Source: Misgurnus anguillicaudatus
Taxonomy: Eukaryota > Chordata > Actinopteri > Cypriniformes > Cobitidae
DNA: 64,000 nucleotides
Direction: 5' to 3'
NCBI RefSeq assembly: GCF_027580225.2
Contig: NC_073353.2
Coordinates: forward strand, 37,235,001 to 37,299,000
Shown here: positions 10,963 to 22,900 of the stretch, piece after piece
Layout of the letters: each line of letters opens with the position of its first letter
Position numbering within the stretch: position 1 is the stretch's first letter
The notes under the pieces: generated by a model
Seen by the model: the letters and a program-made list of their open reading frames with translations, nothing else
Databases searched by the model: none
Told to the model about the DNA's origin: nothing
Position numbers and translations under genes: made by a program

Positions 10963-12820
10963 GTCCATCCCCCCAAATTAAAACAAAAACATTATTTTAT
11001 TAATTTAATGATTTGACTTGGTGCCAATAGATAATGACATTTTTTGTATTGTTTTGTTTCAGTTTTACATAAATCTGTATGTGAGGCAGCATCTTAAGAA
11101 AGAAAAGAGGCTTTATGAGAGCGTCTGACTGTCAAACTGTTTTATAATATCATTTTGGTCTTTCTCTGATGAAATCCTTGAGATTCATCCTGCAAAGTAA
11201 CTCAGAAATGCAGACAGCTCCTTTGTTCCAAAGCATTCAATTGCAGACAGTGTCTTCCAATTAAACCTTGAGCATTGCGCACGGAAACTCACATTTGTTT
11301 TTAATGAAGTTTGACTGTGTGTGAACACCCAGTTATTTTAATCTAAGAAGGAATGGCAATGGAGTCCGGCTGTTGTTGGACCACCTAAAGGAACGTGACA
11401 CAACTTTAGTCTATTGGGGCAAATTGTTGAAATGCCTTTTTTGAAGACGTTCACACATCAAAAGCTGTGCTTTTGACCTAAATCACTGTGACACTAGAGT
11501 ATGGGAATCCACTAATTCAGTATAAGGATACAGGCAATGCTACTTTAAGCCTTATTTATGCATGAATAAGACATAAACAGTACTTTTGACAAATACATGA
11601 TTATGATCATACAACTGTGAATACAGTTTGCAGGGTTCAGAATATTCAGTAATAGTATATAGTAAATATTTAAAATCATCCAGCCCTCAGTCCAGTGACT
11701 CTGTAATTCAATGCCGTTCCCTTTAAGCAGAAGTTTAGGAGCACTAAAGCTCAGTATTAGACAGGGTGGAGCACACAAAATGTGCATGCACTTCAGGTTG
11801 AAAGCAGTGAGGGTGTAATCAGTGGAAAACCTGTCAATCAATCCCATTTACATGCCATTGTGCAAACTGCAAAAGGGATTTTGTGTTTAGCATTTTAAAA
11901 TTGAAAACTACAGCACACCTGTATAATATTAACACATACGGTCTAATCCTTAGAGGAGATGGAAAGGTATACAGAATAGAGGAAAAATATAAATATCTTA
12001 AAGAATCTATGTGCTCTCCAAGGACGTCAATGAAGGAAAATAACAGTGTGTTTTGTATGTGAGATGTATTTTCAGACGTCTGGACAAAGATCAGGCATGT
12101 GGTTGACACGAAATCCATTCGGCCATAAAATCAAATCCTGACATACATTCTTTAGGAGGGAAAAGGACATTCCTGAAAAGTCTCTTTAAGCCTTTCGGGG
12201 TTATTATAAAACTGCAACTTTTTGAGATATTTTTAGACTGCCTCCAATTCTGTTTAATTTTATTGGAATTTTAGTGTTATACTTCTTGCTAATAGTTTTT
12301 ATTAATGATAATATTATTTGATTCTTTTAGAGACCTCCGTGTCCTCCACACTAAGCCGGCCTAGAACTGTGGGAGAAGGATCTCACTACGGACTGTGATG
12401 GAGACAGAGCCGTCTGCTGCAGCCGACTGCGGGATTAACTTTACAAAGGAGGCGGAGGGTGGAAGTGGGCAGTGTGGCCTGGCTCAAAGACGCTTCCTTT
12501 ATAAGCAGCCAACAAAACCGGCCTTTGTGGCCACCATGGCATTGCCGAAACGTCTTTTCAGACCGAAGGCAGCGGCCAGCAAAATTCTCCAAAAGTTTTT
12601 ACTGCATGCGTTTGTCTTGTGTTGTAGTTCCCCAGAATAACACTGCTATGTAAATATTTGATGGAGATGTTTTAAAGGTATTCATGTTAAAGGCCCCTGA
12701 CCTAAATTTAAAAGAAACAAATGATTTTCTGGACTTCTTTGTCGAGCCTACCATCAACGATCTCAGAAAATTTACGTTATGATTTTGCATCAAAAGCTCT
12801 AACATGATTAACATTATGCA
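10963..12820. other. Unassigned stretch
   Basis: No protein family, terminal repeat or RNA gene recognised. A GC-richer block at 12331-12640, just after a pyrimidine-rich CTTTTAG, resembles an exon in composition but has no conserved frame. Confidence 0.5.
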
Positions 12821-12960
12821 CTTACTTTTATGGATTTGGCAGATACTTTTATATTTACGATGTATTCAAAGTATACATATTATCAGTGTTTGTATGTTGC
12901 CTGGAAATCGAACCCACCCACAGCCTTCGTGCAACTAATGCAATTGCAACAAGGCTGCAG
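12821..12960 (-). repeat. tRNA-derived SINE, antisense
   Basis: On the minus strand it reads from a tRNA-like head (CGAAGGCTGTGGGTGGGTTC, with the polymerase III B box as GGGTTCGATTTCC) through a middle segment to a tail resembling TAAAAGTATCTGCCAAATnC. The same order occurs at 18893-19031 (minus) and 26534-26676 (plus). It belongs to the fish V-SINE/DANA-Mermaid type by its tail; the exact family was not checked. Confidence 0.75.
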
Positions 12961-13347
12961 GATGATTACCTAACCAAACAACAAAGCACAAGAAGAATGG
13001 GTAAAATAATTCATTTTAACATAGCAATCTTAGAAATACATTGTGTAATAATCATTCAGATAAACATTTATGTCTGTGTAGCATGACATAGTACAGTACT
13101 ACAATCTGAGTTTCACTACAATCAAAGTTACTATCAAAGTTTTTATTTTTGGACCTACAATCCTATGATTTAAAGGTTCCAAAGAATGCATTGAAATTTA
13201 AAAATATATTAAGTTGTTTTCTGATATCTACATAGAAGGTTTGTGGCTGTATTAAGTGCAAAAAATATTTAGAGTTGGTTTTAAATGTCCATTTACAACC
13301 CTAGGATTTGCCTTTAGAATGAAATGGTCTATTATTACCTAATTTAA

Positions 13348-13832
13348 AAGGGTCATGAATAATAATGTTGAGCTCCGCTCTGATTGATTTGCTTTCACAA
13401 GACGTTCAATATGTTCAGTAGCTACTGTTGTGTGTGATATATATGCTTTAGCTCTTATGTGCGGATCTGTTGACTTGCAGATGACGGATACTGGAATTCT
13501 GCAGAAATAAACAATTATTCGTGAACTGATGAAAAAAACGTATCCAAATGGTAAGTTGGACCTGCAAAACGCAACTGTGATGTCAATAGTATGAACTTCA
13601 GCCTAAACGCTATGTTCATTCATAGCATTCAGACTAGCAAATATAGAGCGGAAGTCACAACGCGGTTTGTGAGGTATCTGAAGCATTGAAACAACATTGT
13701 AATTAATTTAATGTATCATTTAATGTTTGCATGCACAAGGTTTACATAAAAAGAAGGAAACAATCGTGTTTGAGGCTCATGAAATGTCATTACCATGTAC
13801 AGTACCCTTATAATTCATTTATGCCTAAAGAG
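13348..13832 (+). mobile_element. GGGTCATGAATAATAATG family, copy 1
   Basis: Begins GGGTCATGAATAATAATGTT, GAGCTCCGCTCTGATTG and continues past GCAGAAATAAACAATTATT to CATTTATGCCT. A second copy starts at 35402 with the same opening. I recall the start and the ending CTCATGAAATGTCATTACCA as parts of one common cyprinid DNA element. It is non-coding and its TIRs were not resolved. Confidence 0.65.
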
Positions 13833-13841
13833 CTCGGGAAA

Positions 13842-13898
13842 GTGACGTCGACTACGCACTGCGACGCAATGCATTGTGGGAGTTTAAGCTACGGAAGT
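13842..13898. promoter_or_regulatory. ZNF143/Staf-, ETS- and CRE-like motif cluster
   Basis: The minus strand of 13865-13882 fits the Staf/ZNF143 site YWCCCRNMATSCMYYRCR at all 18 positions. Within 60 bp lie GTGACGTCG (CRE-like, 13842 onward) and ACGGAAGT (ETS-like, near 13891). This trio is typical of CpG-type housekeeping promoters. Here it lies between two transposable elements and no exon is visible, so it may belong to an element. Binding is inferred only. Confidence 0.4.
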
Positions 13899-14099
13899 AG
13901 TGGTGGTTGAAGTGCAGGCTAGTGAATTAGTTGCGAACCAATTCATTTTACAGTTCAAAAGACTTGTGTACTTAATTGTCACAACCGCAGTCACGATCGA
14001 CATGTGAAGAAAATCACAAATGGAAACCGCTTCTTTATCTTTCCACTTGGAAACAGCACAATGGCGCAAAGAAATACAGTTTTACATTCTACGGTACCT

Positions 14100-14596
14100 T
14101 TAACTGATTCCCCGGCATTGACAAGTTATCTTGTCAATTAAGAGAAAACATTGCATTAAAAAAAGTGTTCCTAATGCGTTTTTATGGTCATCTGTTATAC
14201 GGTGATTATCAACTAGATGGCGCACTTACCCAATGTAGAAAAACCTGAAGCAAAAAATTATTTATTAATTTTACATTCCGTGTATGTTTTGATAATCATT
14301 CTGAATCAGAATTTTAACAAAACTCCTTCAAAAAATGCAATTATTTCAGCTTTTTGCTTATTATTATTTTTTTTTAAATAAAAATACCCATATTTAAGAG
14401 TTTATAAGCAGAAAATAAAATATAGATAGGATGAAACTTTTTCCCCCGTCTGTTTGTTTGTATGTTTGTTTGAGAGCAAAGGATCTGTTCTTTCATTTGA
14501 TATATTTGTATATTTATATATTTTTAGAAGAAAATTTTCCTGGAAGGCATTTTGTGAAACTTTTGTGAAAAATGCTGGCGGGCAACTTTTCAAGGC
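14100..14596 (-). mobile_element. Family A MITE, copy 2, antisense
   Basis: Starts at TTAACTGATTCCCCGGCATT with GACAAGTTATCTTGTCAA and runs to GCTGGCGGGCAACTTTTC. It is the reverse complement of the 3171-3659 element and the most complete copy: both ends carry CCCCG/GGCGGG-type terminal words. The TTAA at 14100-14103 fits the family's target. Divergence from copy 1 is moderate, with several short indels. Confidence 0.8.
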
Positions 14597-15904
14597 TGGC
14601 TGGAAATGAATTAAGATTTTTGCACACTGAAGTCCAGAATGTTTTTATTTATTCGTATTCGGCATCCTAAAAATATGTCATGCATGGAAGTCTAATGCGT
14701 TTTAATCTGTTCAATGCAAAATTGAGTTTTCATAACGTTAGCACTATTCACCAGGAATGGATGAATGACATTATCAACAAGCTTACTTGAGCACAGACAC
14801 TCGAGCACAAAACTGTATAATCTTTCGTTCATCCTTTTCAGAACCTATACCATCCAGTTTTCCAAGCTGTTCTGCAATCATCTGCCACAATTTTCTCTTT
14901 GTATTATGCATTTTGTTTGTCATACAGTGCTTTGTGCTGTCAAATAAATTGGATCAACTTGTCAGGCGCCATTATGGATTTTGGTGTTTGTTCGGTGCCT
15001 CTGAGTTGTCAAAATACCTGTCAAAATGCTTGCTATGGATGTGAAAAAAAAACAGAAAACTGAACCCGATCTGAATTATGTTAGGACGGACGAACATGAT
15101 TGACACAACGGGAAGTCAAATTTATTTTTTTGCTAAAATTTCGTGCCACGTGTGAAAACTTCTTTACAGTGAATCAAAAGTAACCTGTAACCAAACACCA
15201 TATTTTGCATTAGGAAATCTAATTTATTTAAGTAAATCTGTTTTTAAGCTATTAGCTTCTAATAACGTCTAATATGGTTACATCCATTAGCTTTACTTCC
15301 AATAACTTCACTACAGTTAAACAACTTTAAATCAAAAATTATCCCGTTTCAAGCAAGTACTGTAAACCCTGAAACTAAAGGTCTTGATTGTAGCCAATAT
15401 GTTTGAATGACCAATGGTTTGTACCCAGCTGGCAGGTCTGTGTCTTTCCTCTAAACTTCAGACATTGTGTTCATTAAACAAACCTTGGTAGGGGGTCGGC
15501 CGCATGATTTTGCATTAGGTGCTTTGTTCACTGTAAAAAGCACCTGGATTGTGTTTTTGCAGACTATATATAGCCTCACCTCTAAATGTGAACCACCTGT
15601 GTTGGACTAAGACAAAATTCCCCAAAGCTGGCTGGAGCTGAGGCAGCTGGGTTGGCAACACATGCACCAAATGGCAGCTTAAAATGACCTTGAGCACCAG
15701 CGGGGTGGTAAAACACGTTGAGTAGTGTAGTTACCTAAGACAAAAAAAACTTAAAATGCTGATATTACACACTTATAAGATAGCTATCCTTTAGCTCTTT
15801 CCCTTCAACTCAGTGGCAGTTGCTCGGGCTTAACTCTGCCGCGATTGCTGTCCTGACATCTGATTGGATGATGGCACCCCAAACAAACAGTCACAATACT
15901 TTTT
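14597..15904. other. Unassigned stretch
   Basis: No supported gene, RNA or repeat end. Short frames on both strands only. Confidence 0.5.
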
Positions 15905-16170
15905 AAAGGGACACTATACTTTTTTTTAAAATACTCTCATTTTCCAGCTCCCCTAGAGTTAAACATTTGATTTTTACTGTTTTGAAATCCATTTAGCTGA
16001 TCTCTGGGTCTGGTTGTACCACTTTTAGCATAGCTTAGCATAATCCATTAAATCTGATTAGACCATTAGCATCACGCTTAAAAATAACCAAAGAGTTTTG
16101 ATATTTTTCCTATTTAAATCTTGACTCTTCTGTAGTCACATCATGTACTAACCGCGATTTGCAAAGGTGA
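15905..16170 (+). mobile_element. Fragment of a common cyprinid repeat
   Basis: Contains CATTTTCCAGCTCCCCTAGA, CTGATCTCTGGGTCTGG, TTTTAGCATAGCTTAGCATA and GATATTTTTCCTATTTAAA in the order I remember for one of the most abundant zebrafish dispersed repeats. Only the 5' part is present and the right end is missing, so this is a truncated copy. It is non-coding. Confidence 0.7.
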
Positions 16171-16291
16171 GCTCATAATGATTTATAATTTGAGATGCCG
16201 GCAGGATTAAGCAGGAAATGGCATTTTGATTTCATTTGACTTTAACCATGTAAAGATACAGGTAGGTAAGGTATGTAAAGTAACCTGCAAT

Positions 16292-16700
16292 CAGAGGCGT
16301 CATGCCCATTCAAACTGAGGGGGCACCTGCCCCCTTGGTTTTTTTGAGCCAATGGATTTTGCATCCAACCTCAAAATCAAATAAGCGTCCATTAATCTGT
16401 TATTTTACTTTCAATCTGTTTAATATGCACAATATTATACATTCTGTGCTGAATCCTTGTCACTTTTCGGAGATTTTCGCCGTTTTGATAGTGTTTTGAT
16501 CATGTTACATTACTTTTATTCTGGCGGCAGCTGGCGCTGCAGTCAGCGCAGTCGCAGACGTCATCAGCGTCTGGGCGCGCTCACGAGCTCTATGCTGTTG
16601 CTGGCTTGCTGCTGCATTTGGCTATCTGAGGAATTAAAACGTGTTAGAAACGCTAACAACATTTCCAAACCCCAGTACGGTAATGTGCAGTTAACCTCCT
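16292..16700 (+). mobile_element. hAT-like left end (CAGAGGCGTCATGCCC), truncated
   Basis: The start CAGAGGCGTCATGCCC followed by GAGGGGGCACCTGCCCCC resembles a known zebrafish hAT-type terminus. The following 400 bp contains a GC-rich stretch (GGCGGCAGCTGGCGCTGCAG). No matching right end or 8-bp TSD was found, so the extent is approximate. Confidence 0.5.
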
Positions 16701-17044
16701 CTGTGTAGAAAATGTATGGTTTTAAATGTGACCGTCTCAACATTATATTAGTAGAGATTCATCTTCTTGGCACAACAGCAAAGTTCGCCAGAGTTCACGC
16801 GGGCGCGGAATCTCACATGCTCACATGAGGTAAAATTTAATGCAAAAATCCGTTCCTCTAATAATTTTATCTAAACATATTTTTTAAAATCATTATTGAA
16901 CCTTAAAATCAGAAATTGTAATTCTGAGAAATAGCTTTTGAAAAAGCTGTAAAATGAGTCAACAAAAGATATTGCAATTAAACTTTTTTCTGCATACTTC
17001 TATTAAAAAAATATTTGTTGAATCCTGATATTATACCCGTCTAA

Positions 17045-17260
17045 GGGGGCATGTACACCGATGCATTTATGCCGGTGTATGTTTTTAATTGTTTACAATA
17101 GAAGTACAACACTTTTCAAAAACGGCAGCAGCTTACATTTTTTTTCCGCTCTCAGCACTCGCGCTCAGCTCTTTTCCACGTTTAGCGCTGAGAAAAAGAG
17201 TTGACAATTTTTCAACTTTGGGTGAAAGGCAAAGCTCAACAATATCGCTTCACACTTTTG
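17045..17260 (+). mobile_element. DNA-element fragment with GCGCTGAGAAAAAGAG core
   Basis: Starts GGGGGCATGTACACCGATGC and includes CTCAGCTCTTTTCCACG, AGCGCTGAGAAAAAGAGTTG and CAACTTTGGGTGAAAGGC, words I associate with a zebrafish DNA transposon that opens GGGCGTGTACACC. It is related in style to the elements at 44897-46533. The right end was not located. Confidence 0.5.
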
Positions 17261-18571
17261 TTTGCCGTTTTAAGCCACAACTAACAAATGGAATAAAATG
17301 TTTGGAAACCCCTGTAATAGTTAATAAGAAGTTTGTTAAAATCCTTAATATTCATTATTTGGTGATAGCAAAGCTTCAAGTAGCACCACTGCTCTGTTAT
17401 TGTTTAAAATTGGCCCCAGCCGTAAAACCACCCTTAATGTCACCCGTGACTGCCTGCAGCTGTACTTATATCAATATTTTAGGAAAACCATAATCAAAAC
17501 TGAAATGTTGTTGGTTGCTTGAAATACAACTTTGTTTAGCATCACTTGTCATGCCTACTTTGAAATGGATTTATTCGTTTTGTTTTAGATTAGAAATATT
17601 GCATCATCTTTTTTCTAGCATGCACACTAGATCAAGCTTTTTTTGTTGCTGTATCAAAGGAGATACAGCCAGGCCTGCAAGAACAAAATCCAGGAGCATC
17701 CATGGGCATCTGGGAGCCACTGGGCGATGTAAAAATGAATCCTTTGAAGAGGTCAATAAATGTTCATACTTCGTCCCAGAAACAGCGGCCCCACACGCAG
17801 GCGGTGAGTCATGTTTGCATGGCAGTTTGCTGACCTTATTACACATCTAACAGGTCATTTAATTTTTATTTTAAGAACGGTTATACAACGTTATTAATGT
17901 TGGAAGAACATAAAGATGTATTTTAAGCCCTCACATTCCGGTCTCTATTTACCCTTTTTCCTTTTGATTATGGAGCGTGCTAAACTGGGTTTTTAATCTT
18001 AAAGCATCTACCCAAAAAAAAAAACGTCTGTTTGACTTCACCCGAGACGTTGGCGTGACTCTGTCTCGGGTGTCCGCCGCTGGACCTTTTTGGACTTGGC
18101 GCGGCAGCGAAAGCAAAGTTTGGAAGTCTAATGTACCTGGAATACTTTGGTCTTTAAATAGACCGAGGCGTTACCCTCTCTCCCGCCGGGCTCTTTGATG
18201 CTGACACTCGCTGATGAATTACAACTTCACTGGAAATTATGAAAAAGAAGAGAAAATGGAGTCATTTTGTGCAATTGCGGTCAAACTCTGAGCAGGCCAG
18301 TCATGTCTTGGGAACGAAAGTGTTTGGGGTGTGATATTTTTAGAACGATTTTTTTCCTTTAGTAAAATACGCTAGCACATTTCACATCCCCATGCTGTCT
18401 TTTCCATGCTTTTTTATTGATGTTGGTATCCTGACATCGTTTTGACATGGCTTCGAATCAGGACACCGTGTTTTGAGTTCTGCTTGTTGAAGAACAGGTT
18501 GTCGGGGCTTTTTTTACTCTAGAGGAACCTATCTCACCTAATCTTACCTACAGTATATGAACAACAAAAAA
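17261..18571. other. Unassigned stretch
   Basis: Two overlapping frames at 17515-17850 lie on opposite strands and neither resembles a known protein. Nothing else was recognised. Confidence 0.5.
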
Positions 18572-18688
18572 ACTAAGTTACTGGGTTGTTATTTTAAACA
18601 TTTTCTAGGTGGATAGAAACACTGGGGACCCAATTGTAGCACTTAAACATGGAAAAAGTAAGATTTTCATGATATGTCCCATTAAAGT
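18572..18688 (-). mobile_element. GGGACATATCATG family, antisense fragment
   Basis: On the minus strand it begins GGGACATATCATGAAAATCT and continues TTTCCATGTTTAAGTGCTAC and TTGGGTCCCCAGTG. The opening matches the nested copy at 6401. Truncated to about 117 bp. Confidence 0.7.
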
Positions 18689-18892
18689 ATAGATGGTATG
18701 TTTCCAAGTACCATTGTGTCCATAATATACTGGTTACAGTAATCCAGTTCACATCAAGGTTCCCAGTACAGAAATGTGTGGAACACAGGAGTTAATTGGG
18801 ACTGGAGATTAAAAGTGATACATTGGTGCAGAGATTTAATCTTCATCATAGCCATTCCCAGATTTCCCACCATAATGACTAAGGTTAAAATG

Positions 18893-19031
18893 TACATTAC
18901 ATGCATTTGGCAGACACTTATCCAAAGCAACTTGCAGTACATTCAGTATTATAGTTTATATTTGTATGTGTGTATCCTGGGAATTGAACCTGTGACCTTT
19001 GCATTGCTAATGCATCACTTTACCAATTCTG
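18893..19031 (-). repeat. tRNA-derived SINE, antisense, copy 2
   Basis: The plus strand reads ATTTGGCAGACACTTATCCA, AAGCAACTTGCAGTACATTC, then CCTGGGAATTGAACCTGTGA and TTGCATTGCTAATGCA, the reverse of a SINE with B box GGTTCAATTCC. It has the same architecture as the copies at 12.8 and 26.5 kb. Confidence 0.8.
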
Positions 19032-20439
19032 CTTCTTGTGGAAGCTTCCCAAACTACTACAAGCTAACATGCAGCCAAACTACAGTCAAGCTTTACAAGC
19101 TACTAATTAATATTGCCTAAATGATCTTAACCTTAAACCTGCAATGTGCCAAAATGTTCTATGCATTTAACTATATTTTACCATAAAAGCAGATTTAAAC
19201 TCACATAAATTAAGTTAACATGTGGACAACCATCACATGCATACACACAAATACATGCATGTCTACTATTCTCTTACTATTCAAAAAGTTCCTTTTGGAT
19301 TCAAGCTTTCCTGTGGTTGGAAAAAATGGAATAAGAAAAACTTGTTCCCACACCCACCCATCCAGCATAACAGCATGTTGTTATGAACACTGTTATGAAC
19401 ATAATCTACCCTCAACATGACTCCAATAAAATCTGCACCATTCATTTAGGCGTGATTTTTGACAGTCGATATCTGCTATGCGATGTAGATGAAATTCAAC
19501 AACGTTCGCTTTTAAAATTAGGTGCGTCAATGATGTGTTCTTTTGTGCAATCCAGCACTGACGTTTGGTGGAAAGAGAAGACCGATCCGCCAGTGCATTA
19601 ACAGGACATTGTCGCTTTGGGACTAGGATCTGACAACTTGTTTCAGACTGTGAGATGAAGTGTTGGGATTAACCCGGTCACCATTCCGTGCTTCAGAGGA
19701 GGGCCAAGGAACTATACAAGGTGCTCCACCTTTGTCAGGATACTCAGCCAAAATGAGTTAATATCTTTGAAGCCAGGGACAATTTTACCATCCGTCAGGC
19801 AAATCCGCCCGGACAGACTGGGCCGGGGTCTCGCTGGCAGGAGGATGAGGGGCTGCTACCACTGAAGACTAATTAGCAGAAATATGCAGCTCCTGAGCTC
19901 ACCAATCCCATGACAAATCAAGCGAAACATTTTAAAGACAAAGTTGGCAACGCACAGTTTAAAATGCAATCTGCATTGCTCACAAAACCATACAGACATT
20001 TTCCTCTTCTTTTTCTGTGTTTTGGTTTGGTACAGGGTCGTTTTAAAGTTCGTGTAAATCTGATATTACATGAGTTTTTAGTTGGCACCACAGAAAATTG
20101 TGATATCACCAAAATTCAAATGATTAAAAAAAGGCAAATAAATCAAATAAGTTCATGAAATCATGGAAAAACAGGCAGGATTCTCAAACGATGGGGGTGT
20201 GTTCACTATCTGTCCTGAAACCACGCCCACTCGGGGGAGCTGCCATCTCTCGCTCAACTTTTAAATACCGCTACAACCTGAATGGATGCTCATGATTGTG
20301 TTAGGGGCAGGGCCATGCATGTTTAGCCCCCGCCCAAATAATACTAAACAAAGAAATTTGGGAAAACTGTTTAATGGTGCAACTCCACAATTCAGTACTA
20401 CATAATATAATCAGCCAAAGTCCGCATATTAATGGGGAA
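19032..20439. other. Unassigned stretch
   Basis: No supported gene. The 19600-19900 segment is GC-richer than its surroundings without a frame or motif I can name. Confidence 0.5.
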
Positions 20440-20866
20440 GACACATTTTTTTCAAATACGTCGCACTTTCGCAGCATAAATAGCAGATTTTCATTCGCAA
20501 AACATGCAGGGCTTGCATGATTTCATAATCCCCCATTTTCCTAGCAAAAATCATATATATCTTAGCAGAAAGTTGAAAAATGTTGCATTTACTTCACACA
20601 TGCCCAGCCATGTCCCCTGTTGCCATAGAAACGTTATGAAGTGACGTGATTATGTGACGTGAACATCATTGAAAAGCTGCAAAAGCTGCAAACAATTTTT
20701 GCAAGTTCCCGCAGTTTTTGCAAGTTCCCACATAAAAGTTTCATTGCATAAAAATCCAGCATATTCCATCGCATTTTTTAAGAAAACGTGCCGCAGGATC
20801 AAGGATTTTTGCCCGAAACAATCACAAAAAAACTCTGAGTTTTTCTGGAAGGACTGAGTATTGCTG
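20440..20866 (+). mobile_element. Probable dispersed repeat fragment
   Basis: Contains CAAAACATGCAGGGCTTGCA, TGATTTCATAATCCCCCATT, GTCCCCTGTTGCCATAGAAA and TGACGTGATTATGTGACGTG, in an order I remember from a widespread fish repeat. The short internal direct repeat TTTTTGCAAGTTCCC occurs twice. Its borders are approximate. Confidence 0.45.
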
Positions 20867-20875
20867 CGTATATCA

Positions 20876-20945
20876 TTTTATCGTACCGTGCCCCTTGTAT
20901 CGGGATACATATCACATCATAAGATTCTTGCCAATACACATCCCT
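20876..20945 (+). mobile_element. hAT right-end fragment
   Basis: TTTATCGTACCGTGCCCCTT, GTATCGGGATACATATC and CCAATACACATCCCTA align with the right end of the complete hAT at 55705-56451 (GTATCGGGATACGTATCGTA ... CGATACACAGCCCTA). It is a 70-bp truncated relic. Confidence 0.65.
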
Positions 20946-21663
20946 ATCATGTAGCACCTTTATTTTTAAGAATGTAGCTCTCTGCATTAAGAAGAATCAT
21001 CAAATTCGATAAAACTGAATTTTTGACATCTTGGCAGATTTGTGCGAGACTGTCCTCCAAAAAATTATGACTTCATAAGTCGCTTGTGCAAGCACCTTAT
21101 TACGACGTAAAGTGACGTATTAAGCCATTAGTGTCCTCTAGCAGCAGTAGGTTATAAATACAACCTGTTGTTACGTTTTATGTTTTTGGCCTTATACATC
21201 AGATTAGACATTTAATTTTATGAATTTGCAAATGTAGAAACAGTTTTATAAACATTTATGATTTTAAAGATATTTTGGAGCATCTAACCCCACCCTCACC
21301 CTCACCCCTTCTCAACCATATAAAACACAACAAGGAAGTAAAAGTACAGTCAAGTATTTGTTGCATAAAACAGTATAAAAGTTTATAAACCATTCATGTT
21401 GCAAACCTTGCAAACTGAAGCCATACGGTTACTTTATATGAAGGACTCTGTGATCAAAACGCACAGTCAGATCTCATTCAAACATAAACCAGCATGACGT
21501 AGTCGGTCACAAGAGCCAATAGCGCTCTTGACATTCTTAGCTGACGTAATGATGTGATTGGTCACGAGACACCCGAAAGCCAATGCCTTTTCACAATCGT
21601 AGATGACGTAGCATCGCGGCAGTTTTTGAATCAGTGTACGTCCGGATCTGATATTTACAGTGG
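20946..21663. other. Unassigned stretch
   Basis: Several TGACGTA words cluster at 21110-21610 in a GC-richer block, possibly part of an undetermined repeat. No gene is supported. Confidence 0.4.
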
Positions 21664-22428
21664 GTTGTTCAATTCAATTCAGTTTTATTACTATTTATTT
21701 TATTTGTTACATTTATATAGCGCTTTTCTGCAGCACTCAAAGCACTTTACATATGAATGGGAGAATCTCCTCAACCACCACCAATGTGCAGCATCCACCT
21801 GGATGATGTGACGGCAACCATATTGTGCCCACCACACACCAGCTTATTAGTGGAGAGGAGATATGGTGATATAGCCAATTATTTTGAGGGATGATTAGTA
21901 GGACAACGGGCAAGTTGGGCAATATAGCGCTTTTCACAACTGTTAATTGTTTCAAAGCAGCTTTACATGAATAGATGTAGGGGAAAACACAGAAAGATCG
22001 ATAGATAATATAAGAAGCAGAATCCAGGGGCTAATAATAAACCGTACAAGCAAGCGTAGTTATAATGTAACGTATACAGGAAAGTGCTAAGTTAAGCCAA
22101 TGTTGTCTGACTCTCCATGGGATGAAAAAACCCCTAGGAGAAAAACCCTGTGGGAAAACTCCTAGAAGGAGAAAAAACCTTGAGAGAAATACATATATAT
22201 TTATATATATAAACATGACAGGGACATGAAACGGGTAGGCGGATTAAACTGGTTCAGCCGATGGTCACTGGTCAGGCATTGGCTGGGCATCACGGTGAAG
22301 GGCAGCCAGTAAATCAGTGGTGTGATGACCTTCACAGCATCAGGAACTAGGTCTGTTTGTCTCATTGTCCTCGGGGTCGAGGACAAGACAGGGAGAGAAA
22401 AACAGAATCCTATTAGCGTAGGGGTCAT
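21664..22428 (-). mobile_element. L2/CR1-like LINE 3' UTR, antisense
   Basis: The TTCAATTCAATTCAG direct repeat at the low-coordinate end is the short tandem tail of the element, and the body holds ATATAGCGCTTTTCACAACT, TTTCAAAGCAGCTTTACATG and repeated AAACTCCTAGAAGGAGAAAA, features I recall for fish L2-like 3' UTRs. Orientation (tail at low coordinate) agrees with the LINE at 54.5 kb. No reverse-transcriptase sequence remains. A foreign segment splits it near its tail. Confidence 0.6.
21684..21917. mobile_element. Second LINE-type 3' fragment inside the first
   Basis: TTTATATAGCGCTTTTCTGC, AGCACTCAAAGCACTTTACA, CTCAACCACCACCAATGTGC and AGCATCCACCTGGATGATG form a separate conserved fish repeat. 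It separates the TCAATTCAATTCAG tail from the ATATAGCGC continuation of the surrounding element and is therefore probably a later insertion, though a composite origin is possible. Confidence 0.5.
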
Positions 22429-22620
22429 TCATGTAATGCAAGTGTCATACAGTATTTTGGTTTAAAATCCGCTCGGTTCCAGACAGGCTAACTATTGCGG
22501 CATAAGTATATTAAGGGGATTGTCAACAGGGGCGGACTGGCCATCTGGCAGACCGGGCAGTTTCCCGGTGGGCCGACGTACTTTTTGGGCCGATCCATCT
22601 CATACTATCTTTGTCTGAGC

Positions 22621-22837
22621 AGCCCAGTTAGCGTCTTTTTTTTCTAGACAGACCGGCCCACTGACATTTAAGCAGCAGCCCATTGGTTATTTTTTTAAAC
22701 GACATTAAGCTGGCCCAATGACGGACCAGCCCAGTCATCGTCCTTTTTTTTACCTAAATAGACCGGCCCACTCACATTTAAGCAGCAGCCAATTGGTTAT
22801 TTTTTTTAATGACATAAAGCTGGCCCAATCACCGCTT
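22621..22837 (+). repeat. Tandem duplication inside the 2.2 kb hAT
   Basis: Units start at 22621 and 22728 and share GACCGGCCCACT, CATTTAAGCAGCAGCC, ATTGGTTATTTTTTT and AAGCTGGCCCAAT. The copies differ at scattered bases, so the duplication is not recent. It lies just inside the left terminus, where hAT transposases commonly bind repeated subterminal sites. Confidence 0.8.
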
Positions 22838-22900
22838 TGGTCTCTGTGCAAGCGAGCGTGCACCGTCAGTCAGTTCACGTGTCAAAATAGAGAGAGAGAG

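Noticed and set aside
9553..11016. Ser-Val-Cys-Leu repeat proteins
   Set aside because: Direct translation of the TCTG/TCTA array; not genes.
12331..12640. GC-rich exon-like block after a CTTTTAG acceptor
   Set aside because: Frames on both strands overlap, there is no conserved motif and no convincing donor. Could be a non-coding exon but cannot be supported.
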